Assembly: GCA_965240325.2 (NCBI GenBank)
Contig: OZ251236.1
Location: forward strand, 620,001 to 684,000
Direction of reading: 5' to 3'
From: Rebecca billardiae RCC1528
Lineage: Eukaryota > Haptophyta
Length of the DNA stretch: 64,000 nt
Shown here: positions 43,312 through 53,005 of the stretch, one piece after another
Position numbering within the stretch: the first letter of the stretch is position 1
How the letters are laid out: every line of letters begins with the position of its first letter
Notes under the pieces: model-generated
Databases searched by the model: none
Told to the model about the DNA's origin: nothing
What the model saw: the letters and a program-made list of their open reading frames with translations, nothing else
Program-made: the position numbers and the translations under genes

Positions 43312-44556
43312 GCGCGTGCGGCGGTTCGGACGATGATCCGCTCGGCCTCGGGCTGCCGACGTCGCCGTCGGGCGGCAATGGCGGCGGGGGCGGCGGCGCC
43401 GCCGAGCCGACGGCGGACGGCGCGAAGGAGGGCAAAAAAGGAAAGGGCAAGGGCACGAAGGCCAAGGCCAAAGCGGCCGCGGCGGCAGCCGCGGCGGCGG
43501 GCGGCGCGACGGCGGCGGCGGCTGAGCCGGCGCGAGCAGAGCCGCCGCCGCCGGCTCAGCCGTCTGTGCCGCAGCCGCCGCCCTCCTCGCAGCCGAGCGT
43601 GCCGCATGCCGCCCCCGTGCAAGTGCCCCAGTACTCGCAGGCCGAGTCGCAGTACAACCGAATGGTTGCTGACGAGCTCGCCGCCGCGCAGCAGATAGCG
43701 CGCAAGCCCGGCGCGGCTGGCGGCACGTCCGCGCCGCTGCGCGCGGGCGCGCCGAACGCCACCGGCGGCGGCCTGCTGGGGATGACGCTGGGGAAGATCA
43801 TGGGGCAGCCCGGCGCGCCGGGCGGCGGCGCGGGCATGCGCGTCAACCCCACGATTAATGGGCAGGATCCCGAGGCGGTCGCGGTCGAGTCGAAGCGTCT
43901 GGGACAGCGCGTGCACGCGCTATTTAACGCCGGCCAGTACCCAGAGGCGCTGGAGGTGGCGGAGCGGCAGATGCAGCTGCTGCAGGCGGCGTACGGGAGC
44001 GAGCACCACGAGTATGCGACGTCGGTGAACAACGTGGCCACACTGTACCAGGTGCGCGCGCCGCCGTGCCGCGCGCGCGCCCTGCTCGAGAGCGCGCGCC
44101 ACCCAGCGCTCACGCTGGCTCACACACGCCGCCACGCCGCTCGCGCCGCGCGCGCCGCTTGCGGTCCGCGCCACCGTGCCCCCGGACTCCGCAGGCGCTC
44201 GGCAGACACAGAGAAGCGGAGCCGCTGCTCACAAAGGCGTCGCACATCCAGGAGAAGAAGCTGGGGCATGAGCACCCGCACACGCTCGCCTCGCTCGCCA
44301 ACCTCGCCACGGTCTATGAGGCGATGGGGTGCGTGCGCGCGCGCGCGTGCTCGTGCGGCGCGCGGCGCGGCGCGCACTGCCTCGCGGGCGGCGGTTGTGT
44401 GCTGCCGCGCTCGCCGCACGCCCACGCCCGCCGCGCCGGCGCGCCGCGCGCGCCGCGCGCAGGGAGAAGGCGAAGGCGGACGCGCTCAACGTGCTCGTCC
44501 GCGAAATGCGACGACGCTGGGAGGAGAAGCAGCGCGCAGCGGCCAAGAAGAGATGA
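42337..44556 (+). CDS. Coiled-coil and kinesin-light-chain-like TPR protein
   Basis: Four exons: 42337-42634, 42790-44051, 44195-44328 and 44463-44556, giving about 595 aa. All donors are GTGCG and phases match. The N-terminal 100 residues and the start of exon 2 form a long coiled coil (AELRAQLADTKAKLEEV; ENETLRGRCEELSEEV). A low-complexity middle follows with poly-Gly, an Asp run and an Ala/Lys stretch. The C-terminus carries TPRs in the KLC style: YPEALEVAERQMQLL ... YATSVNNVATLYQ joined across a splice to ALGRHREAEPLLTKA ... HTLASLANLATVYEAMG. The order of coiled coil then TPR recalls kinesin light chain, but with fewer TPRs and an inserted disordered region. A cargo-adaptor role is an inference. 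Confidence 0.72.
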
Positions 44557-45331
44557 GGGAGCCAGATGAGGGAGCCAGCGCCGAGTCAGCGCCCCGGACC
44601 GGCCGCTCTGGCTGGGCTCTGTCTGGAGATGCGCACGAGCGTGCGGCGCCCGAGGCCGCGTGGCCGCGCTGCCACGGGGCAGGTGCTCTCGGTGCACTGA
44701 GGTAGCTTCGAGCTCAGGCCACTGCTCCGATGTGGGATGAGTGCGGCAGTCTGACACTCTGACAGGCTCGTCTGACTCTGATGTCAAACACGTCTCACAC
44801 TTTACAGTCACGGTCTCGGAGCGCACGGTCTGTCGGTCACGGGCCGGCGGCCGATTCGTCATCGCCCGATCGGGCCGGATTGCCGATTGTAGTCTGTAGA
44901 TTTGGCGAATGGCGATTGGCGATTCCGCCCGGCGGATTCGCGGCCGCCGCGCGTGCCAATCGCTGCTCGCGCAGCTCGGCAGGCTCAGTCAGCAGCGCAA
45001 TGCTCGGTCCGCTGCGCATATATTGCGAGCAGGTCCGCACGAGGCGGGGCGGCAGTTTGAGCCTGACCCATTTGCCTGCGACTACGTTCAACTTGTCGTT
45101 CAACGTGTTGCTGCTGCTGCTGACACGGACCCTGTACTCACCAAGCTGCCCTGTGCTCTCAATCAAGTCCGCGATGTCTTTTTTACTCTTTTTATCTGCT
45201 GCTGCGCTGCGTTTCTTTTTCTGATGCGCTGATTTCGTCTTCTCCGCGCATTTCTTCCTTCACGGCGGCGGGTCAAGGCCAACGGCAAACTCGGTCAGCA
45301 CGACGCAAACACACCCAGCCGCGCCAACGCG
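44557..45331. other. Intergenic region, no gene seen
   Basis: This lies between the TPR gene and the HECT gene on the same strand. Positions 45160-45240 are pyrimidine-rich. No repeat or RNA gene is recognised. Confidence 0.5.
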
Positions 45332-48300
45332 ATGTCGGACGTGGAGGAGGCCGCCGCGACGATGCGCCGCATCCACGCGGAGGTGCGCGCCATGCTGCGC
45401 GAGCTGCACGCGGCATTCAACCCGAACGAATCGATCGTCTTCTCCTCCTCGCCGCGGGGCGTCGTGACCGAGCTCCTCGACCGCGGCGCCAAGCTGCTCG
45501 CGGACGAGCGCGCGCGCATGCGATGCAGCATGGACCCGCCCGCGGGCGGGGCGCGCGAGGAGTTCCTGCGCGAGTGCGAGCGCACGCGGAGCCAGATGAA
45601 GGAGGACCACTTTCAGCTCACCGAGCACAAGGCCGCGCTCAACGCGTCGATCAGCATGCTCTCGCAAGGCCAGAAGAACGAGCACGTGATCGGCGCTCTC
45701 ACCCACCTGCGCAACGGCACGACAGAGCTGATGGCGCGGCTCAGGAAGCTGGGCCCGGCGATGCGCGCGCTCGAGCGCGTGCTGAACGTGCACAACCCGG
45801 CGATGCACGACACCGAGACCAACCTCCTCAACCGCGCACGCGCCATCATCTCGCTCGCCGCCGAGGTGGAGCGCGCGGAGGCGCGGCGCGTGGCGCATGC
45901 CAGCCCGGGCGCGTGCGCCGTGGTCGAAGGCGCGCTGCTGGACGAGCTCGCGGAGACGCTCGCGCCCACCGCGGGCGAGGGCGGGGGCTCTGGTTTCACC
46001 CCATCCAGCGCCACCCCGCACGCCGCCGGCTCGCACTCCGCGGCCGCGTCGGACGCGCCGCGAGCTGACGGCGAGGACGACGACGACGCGATGCGCGAGC
46101 TGTGCGCCTCGTTCAACTCGTCGATGGGCTCGTGCGCCTCGGCGGCGGCGGCGGGCAAGTCGGCGATGGAGACGAGCCTGTTCTGCACCGAGGCGGGCGG
46201 CGTGCCGATCGTGCGCGCGCTGCAGGCCGCCGCGCACGAGCTGCGCCTGGTGGGCGACGCGGCGCGCGCGGGGCAGCGGTGGGAGCCAGTCGTTCAGATT
46301 GCGCGGTGCGAGTCAGCCGCGCAGCTGCTCGCCGCGTGCGCGCTGGGCAGCTTGCCGCTGTGCTTCGACCGCGGCGTAGAGGACTACGCGGCGGAGGACG
46401 GCACGGCGTTCGAGCCGCCACCGCACGGCACGGTCAGCCTCGACGCCGAGCTCGACGGCGTGCTGCGCGTTCTGAAGCCGTTCGACGCGACCGCGGGCGG
46501 GATGCGCGCGCTGCTGCGCGAGGCGAGCACGCGCCGCCTGCTCGGAGACAGCGCGTGCGCGCACGTGGAGGGCGTGTTCGTCGAGGACGGCGGCGTGGTC
46601 TGGCTCGAGTCGCGCAAGTACGCGCGCGGCTCGCTCGCCGACGTGCTCGCCTCCGGCTCGCGCCTCTGCCCGAGCTGGGCCCGGGACGCGGCCGCGTGGC
46701 GCACGCTCGAGGCCTTCCGCGGCCTGCTCACCGCGATCGCGCGCGCACACGAGAACGGCATCGCGCTGGGCGGCGCGCTGGCGCCCGAGCACGTGCTCGT
46801 GGACGACAGCAGCGGCCGGCTGCTGCTCACCTCGCTCTGGCGCGCGCGCCCGCTCGCACCGCACGATGCGCGCGACCCAAGCAGCGGGATGCGAGCGCAG
46901 GCAGCGTCCGCCGCGCCGTGTTGCGCTCGGTGGTCCGCTCCGACAACCGCCGCGGCCGCGGCCGAGGACGGTGTGGCTGGGGCGGAGGCCGGCGCCAAGC
47001 TGGTGGGCGACGACCCTGGCGCGGCGGACGCGCCCGTCTCGGCGGCGGAGGACATGCACGCCTTCGGCGCCTGCCTCTACGGCGCGCTGCTCGGCACGCC
47101 GCCCCCGGACCACCCCCACAAGCTCGAGGCCGGGCTGGCGCGCACGCCCGATGGTGCGGTCAGACGGCTGCTGCGCTCGCTGCTGCACCCGGAGCCTGCG
47201 CAGCGGCCGACGGCGTACGCGGCGCTGACGAGCGACGGGCTCGCGCTCGTGGCGGAGCACATGCGCAGGTCCGCGCTCGTCACCGGCACGCAGCAGCGCG
47301 TCGAGGTCTTCACCGCGCACGCGCAGTGCCTCGCCCAGCTCTCGGCTCGCAGCTCGCCGATGCGGATCCTCGCCAACCGGACCACGATCGTTCCGGACGT
47401 GCTCAACGCCTTCTTCGCGCTGCAGTCGACGGACGAGCTGATCAAGCCGATGATGGTGCGGTTCGTCGGCGCGGAGACCGTCGCCATCGACCAGGGCGGC
47501 CTCACGCGCGAGCTCTTCACCGCCTTCTTCGAGCAGGTCGCCGCGGACGCGCACGCGCGCGAGCCGCACCGCTTGCTTGACGTGGTCGAGCAGCCGCCGC
47601 CCGCCGACGGCGCCGGCGCGTGCGCGGAGGAGGGCTGGAGCGAGCCGGCGTTCCTCCCCGCCGCCGGCGCGTCGCGCACGCAGTGCGAGGCGCTCGGCCG
47701 CGTGCTCCTCAAGCTGCTCCTCCTCGAGCTGCCCTGCCCCATCCGGCTGGCGCCCTCGCTGATCAAGGCGCTCTCGTGCGCCGACGAGACACTCACCATC
47801 GACGACCTCGCCGCGTTCGACGCGCAGGCGGCGCGCTCGCTGCGCGTGGTCGAGCGCGCGACGGAGGCGGAGCTGCGCGAGATGTGCCTGTGCTTCCCCA
47901 ACCCCGCCGACGCCGACGCCGGCGGCGCGGCGCAGCCCGCCGAGCCCGTCTACGTGAACGCGCGCAACCGCCAAGCGTTCATCGCCGCGCAGCTGGACCA
48001 GCTGCTCGAGCGCTGCCGCTGCGTGCAGGTGGAGCGCGTGGTGTACGGCTTCCGCGCGGTGCCGCCCCTCGACGCGCACCTGGACATGCTCGGCGCGAGC
48101 GGGATCGAGCGCATGCTCTGCGGCGCGCCCAGCCAGCGCCCGCGCCGCGTGCGCGCGGCCGACGTCGTCGGCTCTCTCGTGTGGGAGGGTTGGCCCGAGG
48201 CGTCGTGCGCGCCCGCGCACCTCGTCGAGCTGCTGCACGCGCTCGACGAGCGGCTTCTGAGGAAGTTCCTGCGGCTGGCGACGGGGCAGTCGGTGATGCC

Positions 48301-48481
48301 AGCGGGCGGCTTCGCGCCCGCGATCACCGTCCTCAGGCTGCCGCCCTCCGACGCGCTGCCCGTCGGCTCCACCTGCTTCCACGTCATCCGCCTGCCGGAG
48401 TACGGCACGCGCGAGGTGCTGAGCGCCAAGCTGATCCTCGCCCTCGAGAACGTCGGTGGCCACGACCTGGGCTACGCCTGA
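45332..48481 (+). CDS. HECT E3 ubiquitin ligase with N-terminal pseudokinase-like domain
   Basis: 1049 aa in one exon. Residues about 670-1049 are a HECT domain: MMVRFVGAETVAIDQGGLTR near the start, a conserved N-lobe, and the catalytic cysteine Cys1015 in TCFHVIRLPEYGTREVL. Residues about 345-630 follow the protein-kinase plan: a lysine strand (GVLRVLKPF), an Arg-Glu helix, HENGIALGGALAPEHVLVDD in place of the HRDxKPxN catalytic loop, no DFG (LLLTSLW instead), SAAEDMHAFGACLYGALLG as subdomain IX, and a closing LLHPEPAQRPTA. Loss of the HRD and DFG aspartates argues for a pseudokinase. The N-terminal 280 residues include a helical region and an acidic linker. It probably transfers ubiquitin through Cys1015, with the pseudokinase as a docking module. 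Confidence 0.85.
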   Translation: MSDVEEAAATMRRIHAEVRAMLRELHAAFNPNESIVFSSSPRGVVTELLDRGAKLLADERARMRCSMDPPAGGAREEFLRECERTRSQMKEDHFQLTEHKAALNASISMLSQGQKNEHVIGALTHLRNGTTELMARLRKLGPAMRALERVLNVHNPAMHDTETNLLNRARAIISLAAEVERAEARRVAHASPGACAVVEGALLDELAETLAPTAGEGGGSGFTPSSATPHAAGSHSAAASDAPRADGEDDDDAMRELCASFNSSMGSCASAAAAGKSAMETSLFCTEAGGVPIVRALQAAAHELRLVGDAARAGQRWEPVVQIARCESAAQLLAACALGSLPLCFDRGVEDYAAEDGTAFEPPPHGTVSLDAELDGVLRVLKPFDATAGGMRALLREASTRRLLGDSACAHVEGVFVEDGGVVWLESRKYARGSLADVLASGSRLCPSWARDAAAWRTLEAFRGLLTAIARAHENGIALGGALAPEHVLVDDSSGRLLLTSLWRARPLAPHDARDPSSGMRAQAASAAPCCARWSAPTTAAAAAEDGVAGAEAGAKLVGDDPGAADAPVSAAEDMHAFGACLYGALLGTPPPDHPHKLEAGLARTPDGAVRRLLRSLLHPEPAQRPTAYAALTSDGLALVAEHMRRSALVTGTQQRVEVFTAHAQCLAQLSARSSPMRILANRTTIVPDVLNAFFALQSTDELIKPMMVRFVGAETVAIDQGGLTRELFTAFFEQVAADAHAREPHRLLDVVEQPPPADGAGACAEEGWSEPAFLPAAGASRTQCEALGRVLLKLLLLELPCPIRLAPSLIKALSCADETLTIDDLAAFDAQAARSLRVVERATEAELREMCLCFPNPADADAGGAAQPAEPVYVNARNRQAFIAAQLDQLLERCRCVQVERVVYGFRAVPPLDAHLDMLGASGIERMLCGAPSQRPRRVRAADVVGSLVWEGWPEASCAPAHLVELLHALDERLLRKFLRLATGQSVMPAGGFAPAITVLRLPPSDALPVGSTCFHVIRLPEYGTREVLSAKLILALENVGGHDLGYA

Positions 48482-48916
48482 GGGAGAGCCTCGCGCAGCG
48501 AGGAGCATCGCGACTCGTCGCTGTGGCAAGCAGCAGGCATCCTCATCGGCGTGGGCTGCCGAACTGTCCCCTCACGGTCGTAGCGGTTGTTGACAACGTA
48601 CTGTATGGCCCCGCCGGTCGTCGACGTCGTCGTTAGTCATCGCGTAGTCAGCGCAGCATATGACCGCGTTCCGCGGTCCTTTTCTGCATAGAATCAACGC
48701 AGTTGGGGGCCCGCGGTGGCCGTGCAATCGCGGCTCTCCGCCGTAGTGGCAGTTCGCCAGTTGAAGTCGGTTCTGAGATGACTGAAGCTATTAGTCCGAC
48801 CGTCGCCCTGCCTGCGCGACCGCGAGACTCATTCACACTTCACACAATCACAGCAGCGGACCTGAGACCGCACCCGGCCGGCACCGGTCGTCAAATCGGA
48901 CGTCCGTCTGACAACT

Positions 48917-49061
48917 AGCTGCCAAATGTCCAACTGGCTGATCAGCTCGGATCCGACCCGTCCGCGATCGTGCCATCGGCATCGGAATTACTACTAGTAG
49001 CTGCCAAACTGTGTCCAACTCTGGCTGATCAGCTCGGATCCGACCCGTCCGCGATCGTGCC
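48917..49061 (+). repeat. Tandem duplication of about 60 bp
   Basis: 48917-48974 and 48999-49061 both start AGCTGCCAAA and end GTCCGCGATCGTGCC, differing by a few indels. Confidence 0.85.
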
Positions 49062-49662
49062 GAGTGAGTCGTGCCGCGGAGCTCGGAGTACTGAAGGAGT
49101 CGGGTGTGACAGCAGGGTGCTTTAGCGCTGCGGCCCGTGCCAGCCAACGACCAGACGTACTCTGGCCACTTGACCCGTTGCACGGGTGAGTGACCGTACG
49201 CCCTGCCTAGTGCCTACCGCGCGCGCCGCGCGACCGGCGACTCGGGGTGATGGAGAGCGGATGGCGACAGCAGCAGCAGTCCTCATGAAGACGATGAAAC
49301 TGGCGGCACGGGTGCACGAGGTGGCAGGCGAAAGCGCGCCGACGAGACCGCATTTGACACACCTGAGCCGCACGCGCGTGCCGTCGCCGAGCGGCGAGCG
49401 CTGCAAACGCGCAACCGTACCGCGCGCGCCACGACGGCGCGGCACTAGCTGATGCAGGCCGTACTGCCGGCACTGCTTCTGCGATCATGCGCCACGGTCG
49501 CAGCTGACTGCGTGAGCAGCAAGCGGGAGGCGGGTCCGGAGGCACGTGCAGGCGCCGTCCCGCATATCCGCCATCGCCTATCGTGCCGGGGCACGTCACC
49601 TCCGACGATCCGGATGTGGCCCAGTCCGGACGTCACGCGATCCGGGAAGACGAGTACGATTC

Positions 49663-49944
49663 GCTCGTAACGAACCGTTACACCAATGTCACGGCCAGGC
49701 TCACGTCCCGTCCATCGATTACTTATGGAATCAGCTGGGCGCGCTCTTTTTCGGCCTAATAGACCTCTCTATGCGATCTCAAAAACTCGAAACTCGGTCT
49801 CCGCCAGCCCTAAAAATCGCCCCCCGTCCCTTTTTTTCCGCCGCCCCCCGTCCCTTTTTCTTGATCAAAGATCTTTTTGAAACGTGGTTCGGGCCCGCTG
49901 GTGCGGGCTCCACGCTGCGCGCTCCGCCCTGCACCGCGGGCCAT
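49663..49944 (-). repeat. Dispersed repeat copy B (inverted partner at 38667-38940)
   Basis: Reverse-complement copy of the element at 38667, sharing both ends. It carries a small internal tandem duplication of the CCCCCCGTCCCTTTTT segment that copy A lacks. Confidence 0.8.
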
Positions 49945-51223
49945 CATATATGTGGTGTTATTGGCACAATAATCGATTGTTTATTTGTGTCCGCTGGCGA
50001 GAAGTACGTGGCCATACTACCCGCCGATCGACTTTGCCCTGCCCGCTGCGTCGTACTAAGCTTCAGGGCCACGATCCAATTGGCTATCATCGACCTCGAC
50101 GCACCGTCGCCCGCTTGCTGCAGCCCCTTGCCTCGGCACCCCGCGCCTCCAGCTGAGCCGGCCTCGACCGCTGGTGAAGCGCGCTACACCTGCTCGACTA
50201 CAGCACGGCAGATACAAACGATTCATCGTTCTGGCGGAGCAACCACCACAAGCGCGCTCACCATTCCCGCCATAATAAGCATCATACACGCCTCTATGAT
50301 GCATCAATGACGACGACGAACTCGGTCGCCCATCAGCATATCTATCAATATTCCAGCTCATCGATTGGCTTTCTCATCTACATAGGGGGTCCATGACAGC
50401 AGCCCACTGAATTGTGATTTTCGACAACCATACGATTTAGGTGTCTGACGAGCGTGGCGCTTGCGGAGGCACCCACAAATATGTCCTGGAACCCAGCCCA
50501 GCCGTCAGAAGCACCCAAAACCGACTCCGCGTGTCGTCGCGCGGTCGTGCGCGCACGCCAGCTGCGCCACTGTGTCACATACAGATTCAGCCAAACGTCA
50601 ACGACTTGTTATGGCGGCTAAATGACGGTATGTCGTCGGACTTACTTATTCATAACCGTTGCAGCCCGCCCCAACAAAATTAAGGTGGACTTGCTAATTT
50701 TTTGTAGGCACGATGAGTGCGCGTAGAGGTCGGTGAAAAACTACTCCAAGATCGAGCGTGTTACCCACTTAATTAGAGACACATACCCGTATATATGCAC
50801 TTACCTACCCGTTTATTATACAATGCGGTTGGGTTTTAAATATATATTCAGGGTGGTGTCAATATGGGGGTACCTTGTTCACTATTCGTGCTGGGTCATC
50901 CGAATAGGCCGCGCCGCCGCGCGGAGTGACGGCGGGCTTGTCATGCCACCGTCAAACCGTCCCGCAGCAGGCCCGGACGGACCTGATGCGGGCGGCGGGC
51001 TGCGTGCCGAAGCACACTACCAAGCGCACCTCTGAGCATGCCACCATCCCCATAGTCGTGAAGGAGTCCTCCGCCATCGACGCTTGCGTGCGCAGACTAG
51101 CAGTCATCGCCGCCGCCGAGCTTGCCATTCGGAGCTTGCCGCGTCCGTTCGGCGACTTCCGTGCCCGTGCTCTGTGTCACCGGCGTCGTCGCCGTTCGTG
51201 TTACCCCAGCCCACGCGAGGCCG

Positions 51224-52207
51224 TCACCGGTCCACCGGTACTGCGGCGGACTGCGCGCGCTTCGCCGCGCGCTCGCCCTCGAGCTCCGCCGCTCTCCTCT
51301 CGCGCTCGAACTGGACGCAGTCGGCAGCCATGGCAGCCCGCTCGGCCGCAGCGCGATCTGTGCCCCCGCGCGCGCTGCGCTCGGTTGCGTCGGCGCGCAA
51401 GCTGGCGCGCGCAGCGTCGGCGACGGCGCGCGCGGTCGCCTTGCGCGACGAGTCCAGCTCCACCTGCTGCTCCGTCAGGCGCACCTGCTGCTCCAAGATG
51501 ATCGCGTGCTCAGCAGGAGTCACGCGCTGCTCGTGCAGCGGCACCTGCACGCGGCCTGCCGCGGACGCGCGCGGCGCGCCGGTGTCGGGGGGCGAGTAGA
51601 GGTCGCGGAAGGGGCAGCTCTCGTCGCCGGCGCCCAGCGACGTGTCGTCGGCATCCAGCTCCGCCTTCCTCTCCGCCGCCGACGCGCCCTGCTTCCGGCT
51701 CAGGATGCGCTCCATGTCCTTGTTCTTGCCCTTCCACCACCTGTGCACGGTCATCAGCCAGATGCCGATCACCTCCAGCAGCGGCGAGTCGTGGCGCGCC
51801 GAGATGCCGAGCGCATCCGCGCAGACGAGCGCGAGCGCCTTGGACTTCTTCGTCCCACCGTCGCGCGCGGTCTGGGCGCACGCCGGGGTGAACACTCTGA
51901 CCAACGGCTTGTGCTTCTTCAAGTTCTCGAGCATGAGGTCCATGAGCGTGCGGAGGAGGTCGAGGAGCATGAAGTTGAGCACCGATGCGTACCGCGGGCG
52001 AGTGCCGGCCACGAGCCGACCGGTCAAGGGCTGCAGCACGTGGATGGCGCGCGCCGCCACCGCCGTCTCCTCGAGCTGCTGCGCGCTGACGTTGACGTCA
52101 GGCCGTAGCTCGGGCCTGCACGGTTGCACACAGCCGAGGCCGTCCGCGGAGGAGGCGAGCCCCTCGGCGGTGCCGGCGGGGACCTCAGGCGGGTCGCACA
52201 CATCCAT
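51224..52207 (-). CDS. Unknown protein with C-terminal coiled coil
   Basis: The frame is open to 52543 but begins there with a non-ATG codon. The Met at 52207 lies in a good context (GTGCCCATGG) and gives 327 aa. A middle region (VLNFMLLDLLRTLMDLML; then GIWLMTVHRWWKGKNKDMERIL) looks helical and folded. Residues about 230-327 are a Gln/Glu/Arg/Ala coiled coil. The family is not recognised. Candidate alternatives are a transposon-derived or lineage-specific DNA-binding protein, but nothing proves either. Confidence 0.45.
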   Translation of the reverse strand: MDVCDPPEVPAGTAEGLASSADGLGCVQPCRPELRPDVNVSAQQLEETAVAARAIHVLQPLTGRLVAGTRPRYASVLNFMLLDLLRTLMDLMLENLKKHKPLVRVFTPACAQTARDGGTKKSKALALVCADALGISARHDSPLLEVIGIWLMTVHRWWKGKNKDMERILSRKQGASAAERKAELDADDTSLGAGDESCPFRDLYSPPDTGAPRASAAGRVQVPLHEQRVTPAEHAIILEQQVRLTEQQVELDSSRKATARAVADAARASLRADATERSARGGTDRAAAERAAMAADCVQFERERRAAELEGERAAKRAQSAAVPVDR

Positions 52208-53005
52208 GGGCACGCGTGCATCATCATCTGCCGCGCCCTGGACCTCGTCATGCCCGGCACAGCGGTCCGCAAGTTGGTCGGCGGTAGCTGGCCCTTGCGG
52301 CAGAGGCGTCGCGGGCACGTCCGAGGGCGAGAAGGCAGCGTCGGGTGGGGAAGGAGACAGCGTCGAGTCGTTGCCGATGCCTATCCCACCGCGTTGCGCA
52401 TGTTCGTCTCCGCGTTGCTCGCCTGCACGTGCTCCTAGGACGCGCTCCTTGGTCGCGGGCAGCACACGTTGAGCACGCAGATTCAAATCATGAAGCACGA
52501 GCGTCAACCGGCCAGCGACTCCCAGCGAGAGCCCGGTCCACACGACGTATGGCTACCTGTCCGCAGCCGCCCAGCCGCTCGGCGAGGCGCCTGCGCCGAG
52601 GTGGGTGCGCCCAATGGCGAGCGGACGGCCGTCGACGAGGGCCATCAGCCTTGCCGACCCCGTTCAGAGCTCCGCTCCCGCGCCGGGCCGAGCCGAGCGC
52701 GGATTTGGAATCTGCCGATCGCGAAAACACGCCGAACAAGTTCTGAAAAGGAAAAGAAAAGAAATCAAAACTCGATTTAATCAGATGGACCCCCTAATCT
52801 ACAGCCGGTCGATCATACATTGATGGGGGTACCTGGAGTACAAATGGCCGGCAGCGGTCGTATTCATCTTCTATGCTTATTGGACGGTGACAAAGCTGCA
52901 GTATGCCAGCCGTGTCCGCTCATCAAGGAGGCTCATCCAATAAGTTACCTCAGATAGTGCTGACAGCTGCGAGTGCAGCGCCGGGCACCGTGAGCGCATC
53001 GCGCG
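52208..53005. other. Upstream and terminator region, no further gene seen
   Basis: This lies between the unknown coiled-coil gene and the sirtuin stop. Positions 52730-52920 are AT-richer. Nothing else is recognised. Confidence 0.4.

Larger units (their letters stand above)
48482..51223. other. Repeat-rich intergenic region, no confident gene
   Basis: It contains a hairpin (48662-48678), a tandem duplication (48917-49061) and dispersed repeat copy B (49663-49944). Positions 50250-50900 are unusually AT-rich for this window. Short open frames lack family resemblance. Confidence 0.5.
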
